DNA of 64,000 nt from an uncultured Flavobacteriaceae bacterium (GCA_937929935.1 CALFUL010000004.1:124001-188000), one strand, 5' to 3'; positions 16,705-28,983 are shown, counted from the stretch's first letter. Notes: generated by a model from the sequence alone, not told the origin. Numbers and translations are program-made.

Positions 16705-19104
16705 TTAAAATTTAAAATTATAGGTTACGGCAGGCACAATACCGAAAATAGAAGTTCTTACTGCTTCATTCGCACCGGTGTCAGCATTTCTTCTAAAATT
16801 GATAGATGCTGCATTTTTTCTATTATAAACATTATAGATACTGAACACCCATTCTGTCTTTCTTTTTCTTTTTGCATTCTTTTTAGGGGTCAATGTAGCT
16901 GATAAATCAATGCGATGATAGCTTGGTAGGCGTTCTTGATTTCTTAAGCCGTAATATGGAATGTTAAGGTTTTGAAACTTAAATTGCCCGATAGGATAGT
17001 TTGTGGGTTGGCCTGTTTGAAAAACGAAATTTGTATTGATACTCCATTTTTTGCTTGCCTCATAGCTAGCATAGATTGAAATGTCATGGGTTTTGTCATA
17101 AGGCGTGTTATACCATTCACTAAAATTGATTCCGGTTTCTAAGTTTGACCTTCCGTTATCAATGGTTGAAGTTCTTCCAGGAGTTCTTTGTTCTGATTTA
17201 GATAGGGTATAGGCGAACCATCCTTGAAAACGACCTTCATTTTTCTTCAATAATAATTCAAGTCCGTATGCACGGGCTTCACCATTTAAGATTACTGTTT
17301 CAATGGCATTATTCGCAATTAAATTTGCACCGTCAATGTAGTCTATCCTATTTTGTATATCCTTGTAAAAAACTTCAGTTTCAAGACTGTAATCGCCATT
17401 TTTGAAATTTTTAAAATAGCCTAAAGCATATTGATCTAATAATTGTGGTTTGGTAAAAGGCCCGCTGGGTGTCCAAACATCTAAGGGTGTAGGCGAGCTT
17501 GTGTTTGAGAGTAAATGAAGGTATTGGGCTAATCGTGTATAACTCGCTTTGATAGAACTCTTGTCATTAATAGTATACGCTAATGATGCTCTAGGTTCGA
17601 AATTACTAAAGGTTGCGAGACTTCCACTTCTGTTAAGATTGTCAATACCAATAGGGTTAGCTTCTTGATACACCAATAAGAAAGGGTCAAAAAGTATTGG
17701 ATTATTATTTTCATAAATATTTATTTCATCTTGTCCAAGGCGTATAAAATTACTAAAGCGAATTCCGTATCCTAGACTTAAATCTTTGGTGACTTTGTGT
17801 TCAGCAGCAATGTAAGCGGCAAATTCATTGGCATATTTTTTTGTAAGCTGATTCGTTACAATGCCTGATTCACTATTACTCGGTTCAATTTTACCCGGAT
17901 TAAAACTGTAGTAAATATTGTTAATACCATAATTAATTTGAAGTTTATCATTGAGATAATGTTTTAGGTCATATTTGACATTGAAATTTTCAATACCAGA
18001 ATTCCAATCAAAACCAACAAAATCAAGTTTGAGTCCGTAATCATAATCAGAATAAATCAATGAAAGGTTAGAAAATAACTTGTCAGAGAAAAGATGGTTC
18101 CATCTAAAATTACCCACTGAGTTACCGTATGTATTGACAAAGCTGTCACTGATGCCAAAAACATCGCGCCCAAAATACCCTGATAGATAGATGCTATTTT
18201 TGTCATTAATATTATAACTAAGTTTGGTATTTAAATCATAAAAATAGGCGGTGTTGTCTAAGTCAAAAAGCGGTAAGAACAAATGGGCATAAGATCCTCT
18301 GCCACCTATTAAAAAAGCAGCTTTGTCTTTCACAATGGGTCCTTCGAGTAAAAGACGACTTGCGACAGCGCCAATACCACCATTTACTTTGAATTTTTTA
18401 CTATTACCTTCTTTTTGAAAAATATCAAGCACTGAAGACACACGCCCACCATAGCGTGCAGGAATACCCCCTTTATAAAGTTTAATGTCTTTTATAGCAT
18501 CAGGATTAAAAACAGAAAAAAAACCAAATAAGTGAGAAGAATTAAAAATAATGGCCTCATCTAATAAAATTAGGTTTTGATCTGCTGCACCGCCACGCAC
18601 GTTAAATCCGGATGCACCTTCGCCTGCATTGGTTACCCCCGGAAGTAATAAAATAGATTTGATAACATCTGCTTCGCCAAGAATTACAGGAATTTTCTTT
18701 ACGGTTGCAATTGAAAGAGCGTTAACACTCATTTGAGGTTTACGTACATCTAAGCGTTCAACATCTTCTGTAACAACAACTTCATCAAGTTGCTCGGCTG
18801 ATTCAATTAATTCAAAATTCATTTTTAAATTTTGATTTAAACTGATGGGTTCGTTAATTTCTTGAAAACCTAAATAGCTGACAATTATTTGATACTCGCC
18901 TTGATCAAGTGTTATTGAGTAAAATCCGTATTCATTAGTAGTAACCCCAGTTGCCAATTCAGGAATTGCAATAGTTACGCCTATAAGTGTTTCATTACTT
19001 GATGCTTCAGTAATGGTGCCACTAATGGTAAATTTTTGTTGAGAAAAACAGCTTAAAGAAATAAAAAGGGTAAGTAAGAGTAGCTTTTGGCCAAGTTGGC
19101 TCAT
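16705..19104 (-). CDS. TonB-dependent outer-membrane receptor with carboxypeptidase-like N-terminal domain
   Basis: 799 residues. Order: signal peptide (to about FSQQ), carboxypeptidase-regulatory-like beta domain (FTISGTITEASSNETLIGVTI to about 105), plug domain with LLPGVTNAGEGASGFNVRGG and RYGGRVSSVLDI, then a beta barrel ending in VTYNFKF with a terminal Phe, as needed for BAM insertion. It would import a bulky substrate with energy from TonB-ExbBD. The paired DUF4249 lipoprotein, rather than SusD, makes a polysaccharide substrate less certain. No regulator is adjacent. Confidence 0.93.
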   Translation of the reverse strand: MSQLGQKLLLLTLFISLSCFSQQKFTISGTITEASSNETLIGVTIAIPELATGVTTNEYGFYSITLDQGEYQIIVSYLGFQEINEPISLNQNLKMNFELIESAEQLDEVVVTEDVERLDVRKPQMSVNALSIATVKKIPVILGEADVIKSILLLPGVTNAGEGASGFNVRGGAADQNLILLDEAIIFNSSHLFGFFSVFNPDAIKDIKLYKGGIPARYGGRVSSVLDIFQKEGNSKKFKVNGGIGAVASRLLLEGPIVKDKAAFLIGGRGSYAHLFLPLFDLDNTAYFYDLNTKLSYNINDKNSIYLSGYFGRDVFGISDSFVNTYGNSVGNFRWNHLFSDKLFSNLSLIYSDYDYGLKLDFVGFDWNSGIENFNVKYDLKHYLNDKLQINYGINNIYYSFNPGKIEPSNSESGIVTNQLTKKYANEFAAYIAAEHKVTKDLSLGYGIRFSNFIRLGQDEINIYENNNPILFDPFLLVYQEANPIGIDNLNRSGSLATFSNFEPRASLAYTINDKSSIKASYTRLAQYLHLLSNTSSPTPLDVWTPSGPFTKPQLLDQYALGYFKNFKNGDYSLETEVFYKDIQNRIDYIDGANLIANNAIETVILNGEARAYGLELLLKKNEGRFQGWFAYTLSKSEQRTPGRTSTIDNGRSNLETGINFSEWYNTPYDKTHDISIYASYEASKKWSINTNFVFQTGQPTNYPIGQFKFQNLNIPYYGLRNQERLPSYHRIDLSATLTPKKNAKRKRKTEWVFSIYNVYNRKNAASINFRRNADTGANEAVRTSIFGIVPAVTYNFKF

Positions 19105-19170
19105 AGTTTTTTTTTATAAAAATAAACAGTAAAACCTCGTATTTAAAGGAACTTAACATTTATTTTAAAT

Positions 19171-19204
19171 AAAAAAACCCTCTTACTTTATAGCAAGAGG
19201 GTTT
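19171..19204 (-). terminator. Rho-independent terminator after icd
   Basis: AAACCCTCTT and AAGAGGGTTT form a perfect 10-bp stem with a 10-base loop. The A-run on the plus strand is the T-run for minus-strand transcripts leaving icd. Confidence 0.92.
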
Positions 19205-19224
19205 ACTAATTATGATTGCTTTTT

Positions 19225-22046
<2,822 letters not shown>

Positions 22047-22074
22047 AAAAATGGCCCGCTTTTTGAGCGGGCCA
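22047..22074 (-). terminator. Rho-independent terminator after rplS
   Basis: TGGCCCGCT and AGCGGGCCA form a perfect GC-rich 9-bp stem, with a T-run on the minus strand. It lies 26 bases after the rplS stop. Confidence 0.93.
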
Positions 22075-22099
22075 AAGTACTACTTTATGTAAAGTATGT

Positions 22100-22450
22100 T
22101 TATTTACGTATTTCTTTGATTCTAGCTTTCTTACCTGTAAGGCCTCTAAAGTAGAATATTCTTGATCTACGAACTTTTCCTTTTTTGTTGACTTCAACTT
22201 TTTGAAGTGCGGGCATGTTGATTGGAAAAATACGCTCTACACCAACGGTGCCTGACATTTTTCTAATTGTGAAAGTTTCAGTGCTACCACTACCTCTTCT
22301 TTGAAGAACAACCCCTTTGAAAAACTGAGTTCTAGTTTTTTCACCTTCTTTAATTTCGTAGTAAACTGTAATGGTGTCTCCTGAAGAAAATTCTGGAAAT
22401 TCCTTTTTGGCTACAAATTCGTTTTCTACAAAGTTTATTAATGAATCCAT
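22100..22450 (-). CDS. rplS: 50S ribosomal protein bL19
   Basis: 116 residues, normal length. Family blocks are FSSGDTITVYYEIKEGEKTRTQFFKGVVL, GSTETFTIRKMSGTVGVERIFPINMP and KGKVRRSRIFYFRGLTGKKARI. bL19 sits at the subunit interface of the ribosome. It follows trmD on the same strand, an ancient linkage, but a promoter matching both consensus elements lies in the 126-base gap between the two genes, so rplS can be transcribed on its own. A strong terminator follows. Confidence 0.97.
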   Translation of the reverse strand: MDSLINFVENEFVAKKEFPEFSSGDTITVYYEIKEGEKTRTQFFKGVVLQRRGSGSTETFTIRKMSGTVGVERIFPINMPALQKVEVNKKGKVRRSRIFYFRGLTGKKARIKEIRK

Positions 22451-22519
22451 GATTCTATTTTAACGGTTTTGTTGTAATCAACATTCACGATTTTCGTCAG
22501 AGGTTGATTTAACAGTGTG

Positions 22520-22549
22520 CAAAAATAATATTAATCTTAGAGAATACAA
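22520..22549 (-). promoter_or_regulatory. Promoter of rplS (TTG-N19-TATTTTTG)
   Basis: On the minus strand TATTTTTG (22527-22520) fits TAnnTTTG, and TTG lies at 22549-22547, exactly 19 bases upstream. Both elements and spacing match the Bacteroidota primary-sigma consensus. Confidence 0.7.
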
Positions 22550-22576
22550 CAAATTATTTCTAAAAATATAACTTGT

Positions 22577-23248
22577 TTACAGTAAATCAGGTCGCAATTT
22601 CTCTGTTCGCTTCACAGCTTCTTCTTCACGCCACTGTTCAATTTTAGGAAAATTGCCACTTAAAAGTACTTCTGGCACTTTCATTCCTTTATAATCTGCC
22701 GGTCTAGTATACACTGGCGGGGCCAAAAGATCATCTTGAAAAGTATCAGTCAAGGCAGAGGTTTCATTATTTAAAACGCCTGGTATTAACCGTATTACTG
22801 CATCACAAAGAATGGCGGCACCAAGTTCGCCACCTGATAATACATAATCTCCTACTGATATTTCACGCGTAATGAAAGCATCGCGAACTCTTTGATCTAC
22901 CCCTTTATAATGGCCGCAAAGAATAATAATATTCTTTTGCAATGATATACCGTTTGCCATTTTTTGATTTAACGTTTCTCCGTCAGGTGTCATGTAAATG
23001 ATGTCATCATAGTCGCGCTCTTTTTTCAAAGCGGTTATGCATTTGTCAATGGGTTCTATCATGAGTACCATGCCGGCACCACCTCCAAACTGATAATCAT
23101 CAACTTGATTGTAACTCTTGTCTGTATAGTCGCGTATATTATGAAAATGTACTTCAACAATATTTTTAGCAATCGCTCTTTTTAATATGGATGCTTCAAA
23201 CGGACTCTTAATTAACTCAGGCAGTACAGTAATGATATCAATTCTCAT
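22577..23248 (-). CDS. trmD: tRNA (guanine37-N1)-methyltransferase TrmD
   Basis: 223 residues. TrmD methylates G37 next to the anticodon and so prevents +1 frameshifting. Seen are [25 protein letters not shown], the segment [13 protein letters not shown], the trefoil-knot SAM site [13 protein letters not shown] and [15 protein letters not shown], plus the catalytic Asp in [20 protein letters not shown]. It lies upstream of rplS as in most bacteria; rimM and rpsP, the usual further partners, are absent here. The last residues after [10 protein letters not shown] carry the usual C-terminal helical domain. Confidence 0.96.
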   Translation of the reverse strand: MRIDIITVLPELIKSPFEASILKRAIAKNIVEVHFHNIRDYTDKSYNQVDDYQFGGGAGMVLMIEPIDKCITALKKERDYDDIIYMTPDGETLNQKMANGISLQKNIIILCGHYKGVDQRVRDAFITREISVGDYVLSGGELGAAILCDAVIRLIPGVLNNETSALTDTFQDDLLAPPVYTRPADYKGMKVPEVLLSGNFPKIEQWREEEAVKRTEKLRPDLL

Positions 23249-23340
23249 AAAAAGTATGTTTTACTCGGTAAACGAGATGTATATCTTTTAGCTCAATTTT
23301 ATTTTTAACGATTACAACTAGCTTTTCAAAAAATAGTTGG

Positions 23341-23784
23341 TTAATCGCAATGCCAAAAGTAATGAAAACTGGCAGTATCTTTTTTCCATTCTAAAGCTTC
23401 GTAAAGTTTTTGAGCTGGGTTGTCAGTTGCTGTTTCTATGAGTAAACCTTTGTATCCTAAAAATTTACAATGTTCTTTTGTACGATTTAATAACAGTGTG
23501 CCAATTCCTTTTTTTCTATAGGATGCATCCACATATAAATCATTTAGAATAAAGATGGGTTGCATTGAAACCGATGAAAAAGAAGAGTATAGTTGTACAA
23601 AACCACTTGGTTTATCGTCAGTAATGGCTAAAAATATTTCAGATTGATTTTTAGTCATTCTCTCTTCTAAGAATTTTGTTGCCTTTAGGATGTCTGTATC
23701 TTGCTTATAAAATACGCGATAGGCATCGAATAGAGTAGCAACTGAATGTAAGTCGGCAAGGGTTGCTTTGATAATTGAAGTCAT
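23341..23784 (-). CDS. GNAT-family N-acetyltransferase
   Basis: 147 residues from the ATG at 23784; the track start two codons earlier is a TTG and less likely. The GNAT fold is visible: an N-terminal MTSIIKATLADLHSVATLFDAYR, the acetyl-CoA pyrophosphate loop in YRKKGIGTLLLNRTKEHC, and the C-terminal LLIETATDNPAQKLYEALEWKKD. The acceptor is not predictable. It lies between trmD and an exported coiled-coil protein gene, all on the minus strand. Confidence 0.82.
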   Translation of the reverse strand: MTSIIKATLADLHSVATLFDAYRVFYKQDTDILKATKFLEERMTKNQSEIFLAITDDKPSGFVQLYSSFSSVSMQPIFILNDLYVDASYRKKGIGTLLLNRTKEHCKFLGYKGLLIETATDNPAQKLYEALEWKKDTASFHYFWHCD

Positions 23785-23796
23785 AAACAAAGCTAT

Positions 23797-23825
23797 AAAA
23801 AAAGCTGCTTAACGAAGCTTTTTTT
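23797..23825 (-). terminator. Rho-independent terminator before the GNAT gene
   Basis: AAAAAAAGCT and AGCTTTTTTT pair around a 9-base loop and overlap the stop codon of the upstream coiled-coil gene. On the minus strand the stem ends in a T-run. Confidence 0.65.
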
Positions 23826-24447
23826 ATTTTGCTTTTCTATACTTATTTATTTCGTCTTGTAATTGACGACTTATTTTTTGTTCGCGTTCTAAAGCCCGTC
23901 TTCTGTGATTTTCATATTCAACTTCAACTTCTGACAATGAATTTTTTGCTTCTTGAGTCAAAATATTACTATTTCTAAACTTGTAGATGAAGAAAAGTAA
24001 AAGTCCTAACAAGCCAGCTATAACCGTCCATAAAATAGTATTGTATACTGTTTTAGAAACTAACATGCCTAAAAAGGACATGCTGTCTTTTTCTTCAGTT
24101 ACATTTTCTAAATTGTTTGAAGTATCTGAAAGATTCTTATTTAAAGATGAGATAGTTGCTTCTTGGCTTGCAATTGTTGATTTCAAGCTTTCTTCTTTTT
24201 TAGCATAGGCTACTAAAGAATCTGCAATATTTTTTCTCAGTTTATCTAAAGAAATAACGCGAACAACCTCATATTTTTTTCCGTCAGCTCTGTAATTACC
24301 TGACTTTTTATAGATATAATCAAACTGATTATTAATGGTGCCCTTGTCTAGTGATAATTCAACAGGTTCTTGCTCCTGTGCCTCTAAAGATTGTAAGTTG
24401 AGGGTTAAGGCGAGTATAAGAATGGGTATTATTTTCAATCCTTTCAT
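23824..24447 (-). CDS. Exported single-span coiled-coil protein of unknown function
   Basis: 207 residues. The layout is a signal peptide (cut near LEAQ), a short basic domain (FDYIYKKSGNYRADGKKYEVVR), a coiled coil (about 85-120), one strong membrane span (TILWTVIAGLLGLLLFFIY, about 139-158) and a second charged coiled coil to the end. I recall relatives annotated as tRNA (guanine-N1)-methyltransferase; nothing here supports that, as the true TrmD is two genes away. It looks like an envelope-spanning scaffold or sensor; function unknown. Confidence 0.7.
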   Translation of the reverse strand: MKGLKIIPILILALTLNLQSLEAQEQEPVELSLDKGTINNQFDYIYKKSGNYRADGKKYEVVRVISLDKLRKNIADSLVAYAKKEESLKSTIASQEATISSLNKNLSDTSNNLENVTEEKDSMSFLGMLVSKTVYNTILWTVIAGLLGLLLFFIYKFRNSNILTQEAKNSLSEVEVEYENHRRRALEREQKISRQLQDEINKYRKAK

Positions 24448-24586
24448 AGGTCAGGGTTATTAGTTTACAATAAACTATGGGTTCAAAAGTAATTCAATAT
24501 TATTAAATACGAAAAAAACGGGCATTTAGCTTTCAGAAACTTTTAAAACCAAGTTATTTGGCCAAAAAAGTTATTTCAATGATATA

Positions 24587-26035
24587 CTAGTAATAGGTAA
24601 ATCTTCGAACTTTGGCTATATATTTTGCCAATCTGATTACTTGATGAGAATACCCATATTCATTATCATACCAAATGTATAGAATCAAATTCTTTCCATT
24701 ACTTGAAACAATGGTAGCTCTACTATCATAAATAGAAGGAGCAGAGGTGCCTACAATGTCTGAACTAACCATTTCTTTACCTAATGAGTATTTGATTTGT
24801 TCAACCAAATCGCCCTCTAAGGCATACTTTTTCAAAATAGTATTAATTCCGCTTAAAGAGGTCTTATTGTTTATTTCAAGATTTAAAATAGCCAGTGATC
24901 CATTAGGTACTGGTACACGAATAGCATTTGATGATAATTTACCTTCTAAATTTGGTAAAGCCTTTGCTACAGCTTTGCCGGCGCCTGTTTCAGTAATAAC
25001 CATATTTAGGGCGGCAGCTCTACCACGGCGGTGCTTGCTATGCATGTTGTCAACCAAATTTTGATCATTGGTATACGCATGAATAGTTTCTAAATGTCCC
25101 TTTTTTATTCCTAATGAATCATCAACCACTTTAAGAATTGGTGTGATTGCATTTGTGGTACACGAAGCAGCTGAAAAAATATCAACTTCATCGGGGTTGT
25201 GTTCTTTATGATTGACACCGTGAACTATATTCGGAACTTCTTTGCCTGGTGCAGTTAGTAAAACTTTTGATACCCCTTTTGATTTAAGATGTAACGATAA
25301 ATCTTTCTTAGTTCTAAAAGCGCCTGAATTATCAATAATTAAAGCATCTGAGATACCGTATTTGGTGTAGTCAATTTTATCTGGACTATCAGCGCTAATT
25401 AAATGTACCGTAGTACCATTAATAATCATCGCCTTCTTTTTCAAACTTACCTCAACCGTACCCATGAATTTACCATGAACTGAATCAATTTGAAGTAAAC
25501 TTGCTCTTTTTTCTAAAATTTCTTCAGTTATTTTGCCTCTAGTCACAATTGCTCTTAAACGTAATTGCGCTCCTTTTCCTGTTTTGGTCATTAGCTCTCT
25601 TGCTAATAATCTACCAATACGGCCAAAGCCATATAAAACAACATCTTTAGGTACTATGTCATTGGTTTTGTTTGCTCCTTTTAATTTGGTTAGCACAAAC
25701 GCCTTGGCATCATTAAAACTTGAATCATAAGTATGATATTCATACGTTAATTTACCAATATCTAATTTAGCTGGTGGTAGTTTTATATCAATTATAGCGC
25801 GTAATAATTCTACCGAATCAAAGATTGAAATGGGTTTTTGAACAAATTCACCAGCATATTCATGTAAATGAATAATATCACTTACATTTTTGTCGATGAC
25901 TTGATTTTTAAAAAGAACTATTTCAATTGATTTGTCATACCATAAATCACTAATTAGCTTAATAAATTCAGTAGTGGCTTTTCTTCGATCAGCTTGAAAA
26001 GCTAATTCTTTTTCGTAGTTTTTTGCTGCGCTCAT
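24587..26035 (-). CDS. gap: Glyceraldehyde-3-phosphate dehydrogenase, long form
   Basis: 482 residues, about 140 longer than classical GAPDH. The N-terminal extension (about 1-125) starts MSAAKNYEKELAFQADRRKATTEFI and has no motif I know. The Rossmann motif YGFGRIGRLLAREL follows, then the catalytic Cys in SAASCTTNAITPILK, the substrate-binding TGAGKAVAKALPNLEGKL, and WYDNEYGYSHQVIRLA at the end. The reaction interconverts glyceraldehyde 3-phosphate and 1,3-bisphosphoglycerate. The extended type is known in Flavobacteria as a second GAPDH; cofactor choice cannot be read with confidence. Confidence 0.92.
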   Translation of the reverse strand: MSAAKNYEKELAFQADRRKATTEFIKLISDLWYDKSIEIVLFKNQVIDKNVSDIIHLHEYAGEFVQKPISIFDSVELLRAIIDIKLPPAKLDIGKLTYEYHTYDSSFNDAKAFVLTKLKGANKTNDIVPKDVVLYGFGRIGRLLARELMTKTGKGAQLRLRAIVTRGKITEEILEKRASLLQIDSVHGKFMGTVEVSLKKKAMIINGTTVHLISADSPDKIDYTKYGISDALIIDNSGAFRTKKDLSLHLKSKGVSKVLLTAPGKEVPNIVHGVNHKEHNPDEVDIFSAASCTTNAITPILKVVDDSLGIKKGHLETIHAYTNDQNLVDNMHSKHRRGRAAALNMVITETGAGKAVAKALPNLEGKLSSNAIRVPVPNGSLAILNLEINNKTSLSGINTILKKYALEGDLVEQIKYSLGKEMVSSDIVGTSAPSIYDSRATIVSSNGKNLILYIWYDNEYGYSHQVIRLAKYIAKVRRFTYY

Positions 26036-26106
26036 TTTATGATTGGAGATAATGATTTAAGTTACAAAAATATAGATTTAGAATCTTTCTGTTACATTTT
26101 TAAAAA

Positions 26107-26132
26107 TAAAAAACGCTCTGGTTAAGAGCGTT
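26107..26132 (-). terminator. Rho-independent terminator after the DegP-type protease gene
   Basis: AACGCTCT and AGAGCGTT form an 8-bp stem around GGTTA, and the plus-strand A-run provides the minus-strand T-run. Confidence 0.9.
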
Positions 26133-26156
26133 ATTGTGTTACTAAGTATTTAAAGT

Positions 26157-27554
26157 TTATTGAAATACGAGTCGCTCTTTCTCCCCACCTTCACTAAGCA
26201 TAGTGATACTGGTATTTCCGTACCTCGAAATTTTATTGAACACCTCTTGAACATTCTCAATATTCTCTATTTCTTGGTCATCAACAGCAATTAAAACTTT
26301 ACCGCCTAAATCTAAGTTTCGTAGTTTTTCTGGCACATCAACAATTTTGACACCTTTGGTTGTCTTATATATTTTCTTGTCCTTTTCTGTTAAGTTTTTC
26401 ACTTCAACCCCCAATTGCGCTATTCTAACTGATTGTCTTTTTTCAAGAACAACTGGTAATGTAAGTAGTTCGCCATCACGGTCAATGGTTACCATAACCT
26501 TATCGTCAGGTCTTTTAGCTGATAAATATCCTGTTAAATCAGGAAACTTTTTAATCTTAATATCATCAATTTGTTTGATAATATCGCCTTTGCGAATATC
26601 AGCTTTTTGGGCACCCATATTTTCTTCAACATCAGAAACATAAACGCCTTCAATTTCATTGATGCCATACTCACTAGCAAGTTTTGAATTTGCTCTCAAA
26701 GAATTTATACCTAACAAACCTTTTTGAACATTACCATACTCCATAATATCTTCAACTACTTTTTTCGCAATATTGCTTGGCACCGCAAAAGAATAACCCA
26801 CATAACTACCGGTTTGTGAAGAAATAGCAGTGTTTATACCTACAAGGTCTCCGTTTGTATTGACCAAAGCGCCACCGCTATTACCAGGGTTTACCGCTGC
26901 ATCGGTTTGAATGAAAGATTGATTTCTACCCACATCTAGGTCTCTAGCTTTCGCACTAACAATACCAGCCGTAACGGTAGAAGTTAAATTAAAAGGATTA
27001 CCAACTGCTAAAACCCATTCTCCAATTTGTGTTTGGTCAGAATCTCCAAAAGCCAAATAGGGTAACTTCTCTTCAGGTTCAATTTTAATCAATGCAATGT
27101 CAGTAGTTTTATCGCTTCCGATAACTTCAGCTTCATATTTTTTGTTGTTATTTAAAGTGATTTCAAGTTGATGAGCACCTTCAATCACATGATTGTTGGT
27201 TACAATATATCCATCCGAAGAAATAATCACACCAGACCCTGTTCCAACCTGAGGTTTTGATATGCCACCAGAACCATAAAACATATCTAAAAAACTAGTT
27301 GGTTGCCTGCCTGAAGTAACATTAGTTACATTCACAACAGCGTTTACAGTATTCTTAGCTGCTAAGGTAAAATCTACTCCATCAATAGCAGCACCATTAT
27401 TTAGAGCAGAGTTCATACTTGTATTAAATACCCTGGGAGAAGCTTCTTCAGCTATAACCGCAAAATTGGTTTTTTCAAAAAAGAACTTATATGCTCCTAA
27501 GGTAATCGCTCCAGCAAAAAGAGCCACAGCAAATAAACTTCCTAATCTTTTCAT
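26157..27554 (-). CDS. DegP/DegQ-type periplasmic serine protease (Do family)
   Basis: 465 residues. An N-terminal signal anchor (about 5-24) is followed by a low-complexity linker and a trypsin-like domain with the full triad: His in TNNHVIEGA, Asp in TTDIALIKI, Ser in AAVNPGNSGGALV. Two PDZ domains follow, the first with GLLGINSLRANSKLASEYG and the second with RIAQLGVEVKNLTEKDKK. Such enzymes degrade or refold misfolded envelope proteins and help outer-membrane biogenesis. It stands alone, divergent from dapF. Confidence 0.93.
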   Translation of the reverse strand: MKRLGSLFAVALFAGAITLGAYKFFFEKTNFAVIAEEASPRVFNTSMNSALNNGAAIDGVDFTLAAKNTVNAVVNVTNVTSGRQPTSFLDMFYGSGGISKPQVGTGSGVIISSDGYIVTNNHVIEGAHQLEITLNNNKKYEAEVIGSDKTTDIALIKIEPEEKLPYLAFGDSDQTQIGEWVLAVGNPFNLTSTVTAGIVSAKARDLDVGRNQSFIQTDAAVNPGNSGGALVNTNGDLVGINTAISSQTGSYVGYSFAVPSNIAKKVVEDIMEYGNVQKGLLGINSLRANSKLASEYGINEIEGVYVSDVEENMGAQKADIRKGDIIKQIDDIKIKKFPDLTGYLSAKRPDDKVMVTIDRDGELLTLPVVLEKRQSVRIAQLGVEVKNLTEKDKKIYKTTKGVKIVDVPEKLRNLDLGGKVLIAVDDQEIENIENVQEVFNKISRYGNTSITMLSEGGEKERLVFQ

Positions 27555-27666
27555 AGTTTTTTTATTTTTAATTACACTTAAATTATTCTGTAAAAATATT
27601 GAATTTCATTTTTTTTTAAAACGATTTAACGTCACTTTAACTGCTAAAAAACGGTTAAATAAATTC

Positions 27667-27674
27667 TATATTTG
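27667..27674 (+). promoter_or_regulatory. Candidate -7 element for the dapF operon
   Basis: TATATTTG is an exact TAnnTTTG match 17 bases before the dapF ATG, which would leave a leader of roughly 10 bases. The -33 region is A/T-rich without a clear TTG. Confidence 0.5.
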
Positions 27675-27691
27675 TTATCGATATTAAAAAC

Positions 27692-28465
27692 ATGAAGCTA
27701 ACTTTTTACAAATATCAAGGTACAGGAAATGATTTTATTATCATTGATAACCGCGAAAAGCTTTTTCCGGCAAGCAATACTGAGTTGGTAGCTAAATTAT
27801 GTCATCGAAAATTTGGCATTGGTGCTGACGGACTAATTTTACTCGAAAATGATGCCAAGTCTGATTTTAAAATGATTTACTTCAATGCTGACGGCAATAC
27901 CAGTACCATGTGCGGTAATGGTGGTAGGTGTCTTGTGGCTTTTGCTAAATATTTAAATATCATTAATGAAAAAACAACCTTTAATGCGATTGATGGGTTG
28001 CATCACGCTACTATTAAAGATGAACTAGTGAGTCTTCAAATGATTGATGTAAATGAGATTAAAACCAAACCAAATGCTAGTTTTCTTAATACAGGGTCGC
28101 CACACCATGTTCAAATGGTTAAGAATTTAAAAGAGTTCAACGTTGCTCAAGAAGGTGCAAAACTAAGATATGGTTTGTATGGCGCAACGGGTAGTAATAT
28201 AAATTTTGTTGAACAAATTGATGATGAGAGTTTCTCAGTACGTACTTATGAAAGAGGGGTAGAAGATGAAACACTATCGTGTGGTACCGGTGTAACCGCC
28301 GTTGCAATTGCTATGCATAATGCAGGTATCGCTAAAAAAAACACTATTTCTGTTCATGTTTTAGGCGGTCAGTTACAAGTATCTTTTACTAAAAATGATG
28401 GGTACACTGATGTTTTCTTGAACGGACCTGCTAACTTAGTTTTTAAAGGAGAAATTGAATGTTGA
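27692..28465 (+). CDS. dapF: Diaminopimelate epimerase
   Basis: 257 residues. DapF converts LL- to meso-diaminopimelate for lysine and peptidoglycan synthesis. Both catalytic cysteines are seen: MCGNGGRC (first) and ETLSCGTGVTAVA (second). YQGTGNDFIIID at the start, LNTGSPHHVQ and the late GGQLQV also fit. It is slightly short compared with the enterobacterial enzyme (274) but complete. It overlaps the next GNAT gene by 7 bases, and mltG follows with a one-base overlap, so the three are probably translated as one unit. Confidence 0.96.
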   Translation: MKLTFYKYQGTGNDFIIIDNREKLFPASNTELVAKLCHRKFGIGADGLILLENDAKSDFKMIYFNADGNTSTMCGNGGRCLVAFAKYLNIINEKTTFNAIDGLHHATIKDELVSLQMIDVNEIKTKPNASFLNTGSPHHVQMVKNLKEFNVAQEGAKLRYGLYGATGSNINFVEQIDDESFSVRTYERGVEDETLSCGTGVTAVAIAMHNAGIAKKNTISVHVLGGQLQVSFTKNDGYTDVFLNGPANLVFKGEIEC

Positions 28466-28983
28466 ATTTAAAGGAAAAAAATATAAGCCTACGGGCACTT
28501 GAACCAGATGACATTGATTTCTTATACACCCTAGAAAACAACACAAATGTTTGGGAAATCAGCGGAACCTTATTGCCCTATTCAAAACATATCTTAAAAA
28601 AGTATATTGAAAATGCGCATCGTGATATTTATGAAATAAAACAATTGCGTTTATGTATTTGTGACCATAATAAAAAGGCAGTTGGTCTACTAGATCTTTT
28701 TGATTTTGACCCAAAGAATCGTCGTGCAGGGGTAGGTGTTATTATTTTTGCTGATGCAAATAAAAATAAAGGATACGGTCAAGAAGCCTTGATTTTGCTA
28801 GAAGCATATGCTAAAAAATCTTTAGAGCTACATCAGTTATATGCCAACATATTAGATGATAATGCCGCAAGTATTCATCTTTTTGAGAAAATGAAATATA
28901 CCTTAGTTGGTTCTAAAAAAGATTGGATTTTATCAGAAGGAAAATTCAAAAACGAATTACTATATCAGAAAATTATAAAATAA
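28459..28983 (+). CDS. GNAT-family N-acetyltransferase (RimJ/RimL type)
   Basis: 174 residues. The N-terminal LKEKNISLRALEPDDIDFLYTLENN, the central GLLDLFDFDPKNRRAGVGVIIF, the acetyl-CoA loop NKNKGYGQEALILLEAYA and the ending NAASIHLFEKMKYTLVGSKKDW are typical of the branch with RimJ, RimL and SpeG. The acceptor could be a ribosomal protein N-terminus or a polyamine; it is not predictable. It overlaps dapF by 7 bases and its stop overlaps the mltG start (TAATG). Confidence 0.85.
   Translation: MLNLKEKNISLRALEPDDIDFLYTLENNTNVWEISGTLLPYSKHILKKYIENAHRDIYEIKQLRLCICDHNKKAVGLLDLFDFDPKNRRAGVGVIIFADANKNKGYGQEALILLEAYAKKSLELHQLYANILDDNAASIHLFEKMKYTLVGSKKDWILSEGKFKNELLYQKIIK

Noticed and set aside
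23824-24447. tRNA (guanine-N1)-methyltransferase
   Set aside because: No SAM-binding knot or methyltransferase motif; it is a single-span coiled-coil envelope protein.
28923-28982. Upstream mltG start
   Set aside because: A TTG inside the GNAT gene; ATG 28983 gives the usual membrane anchor start.
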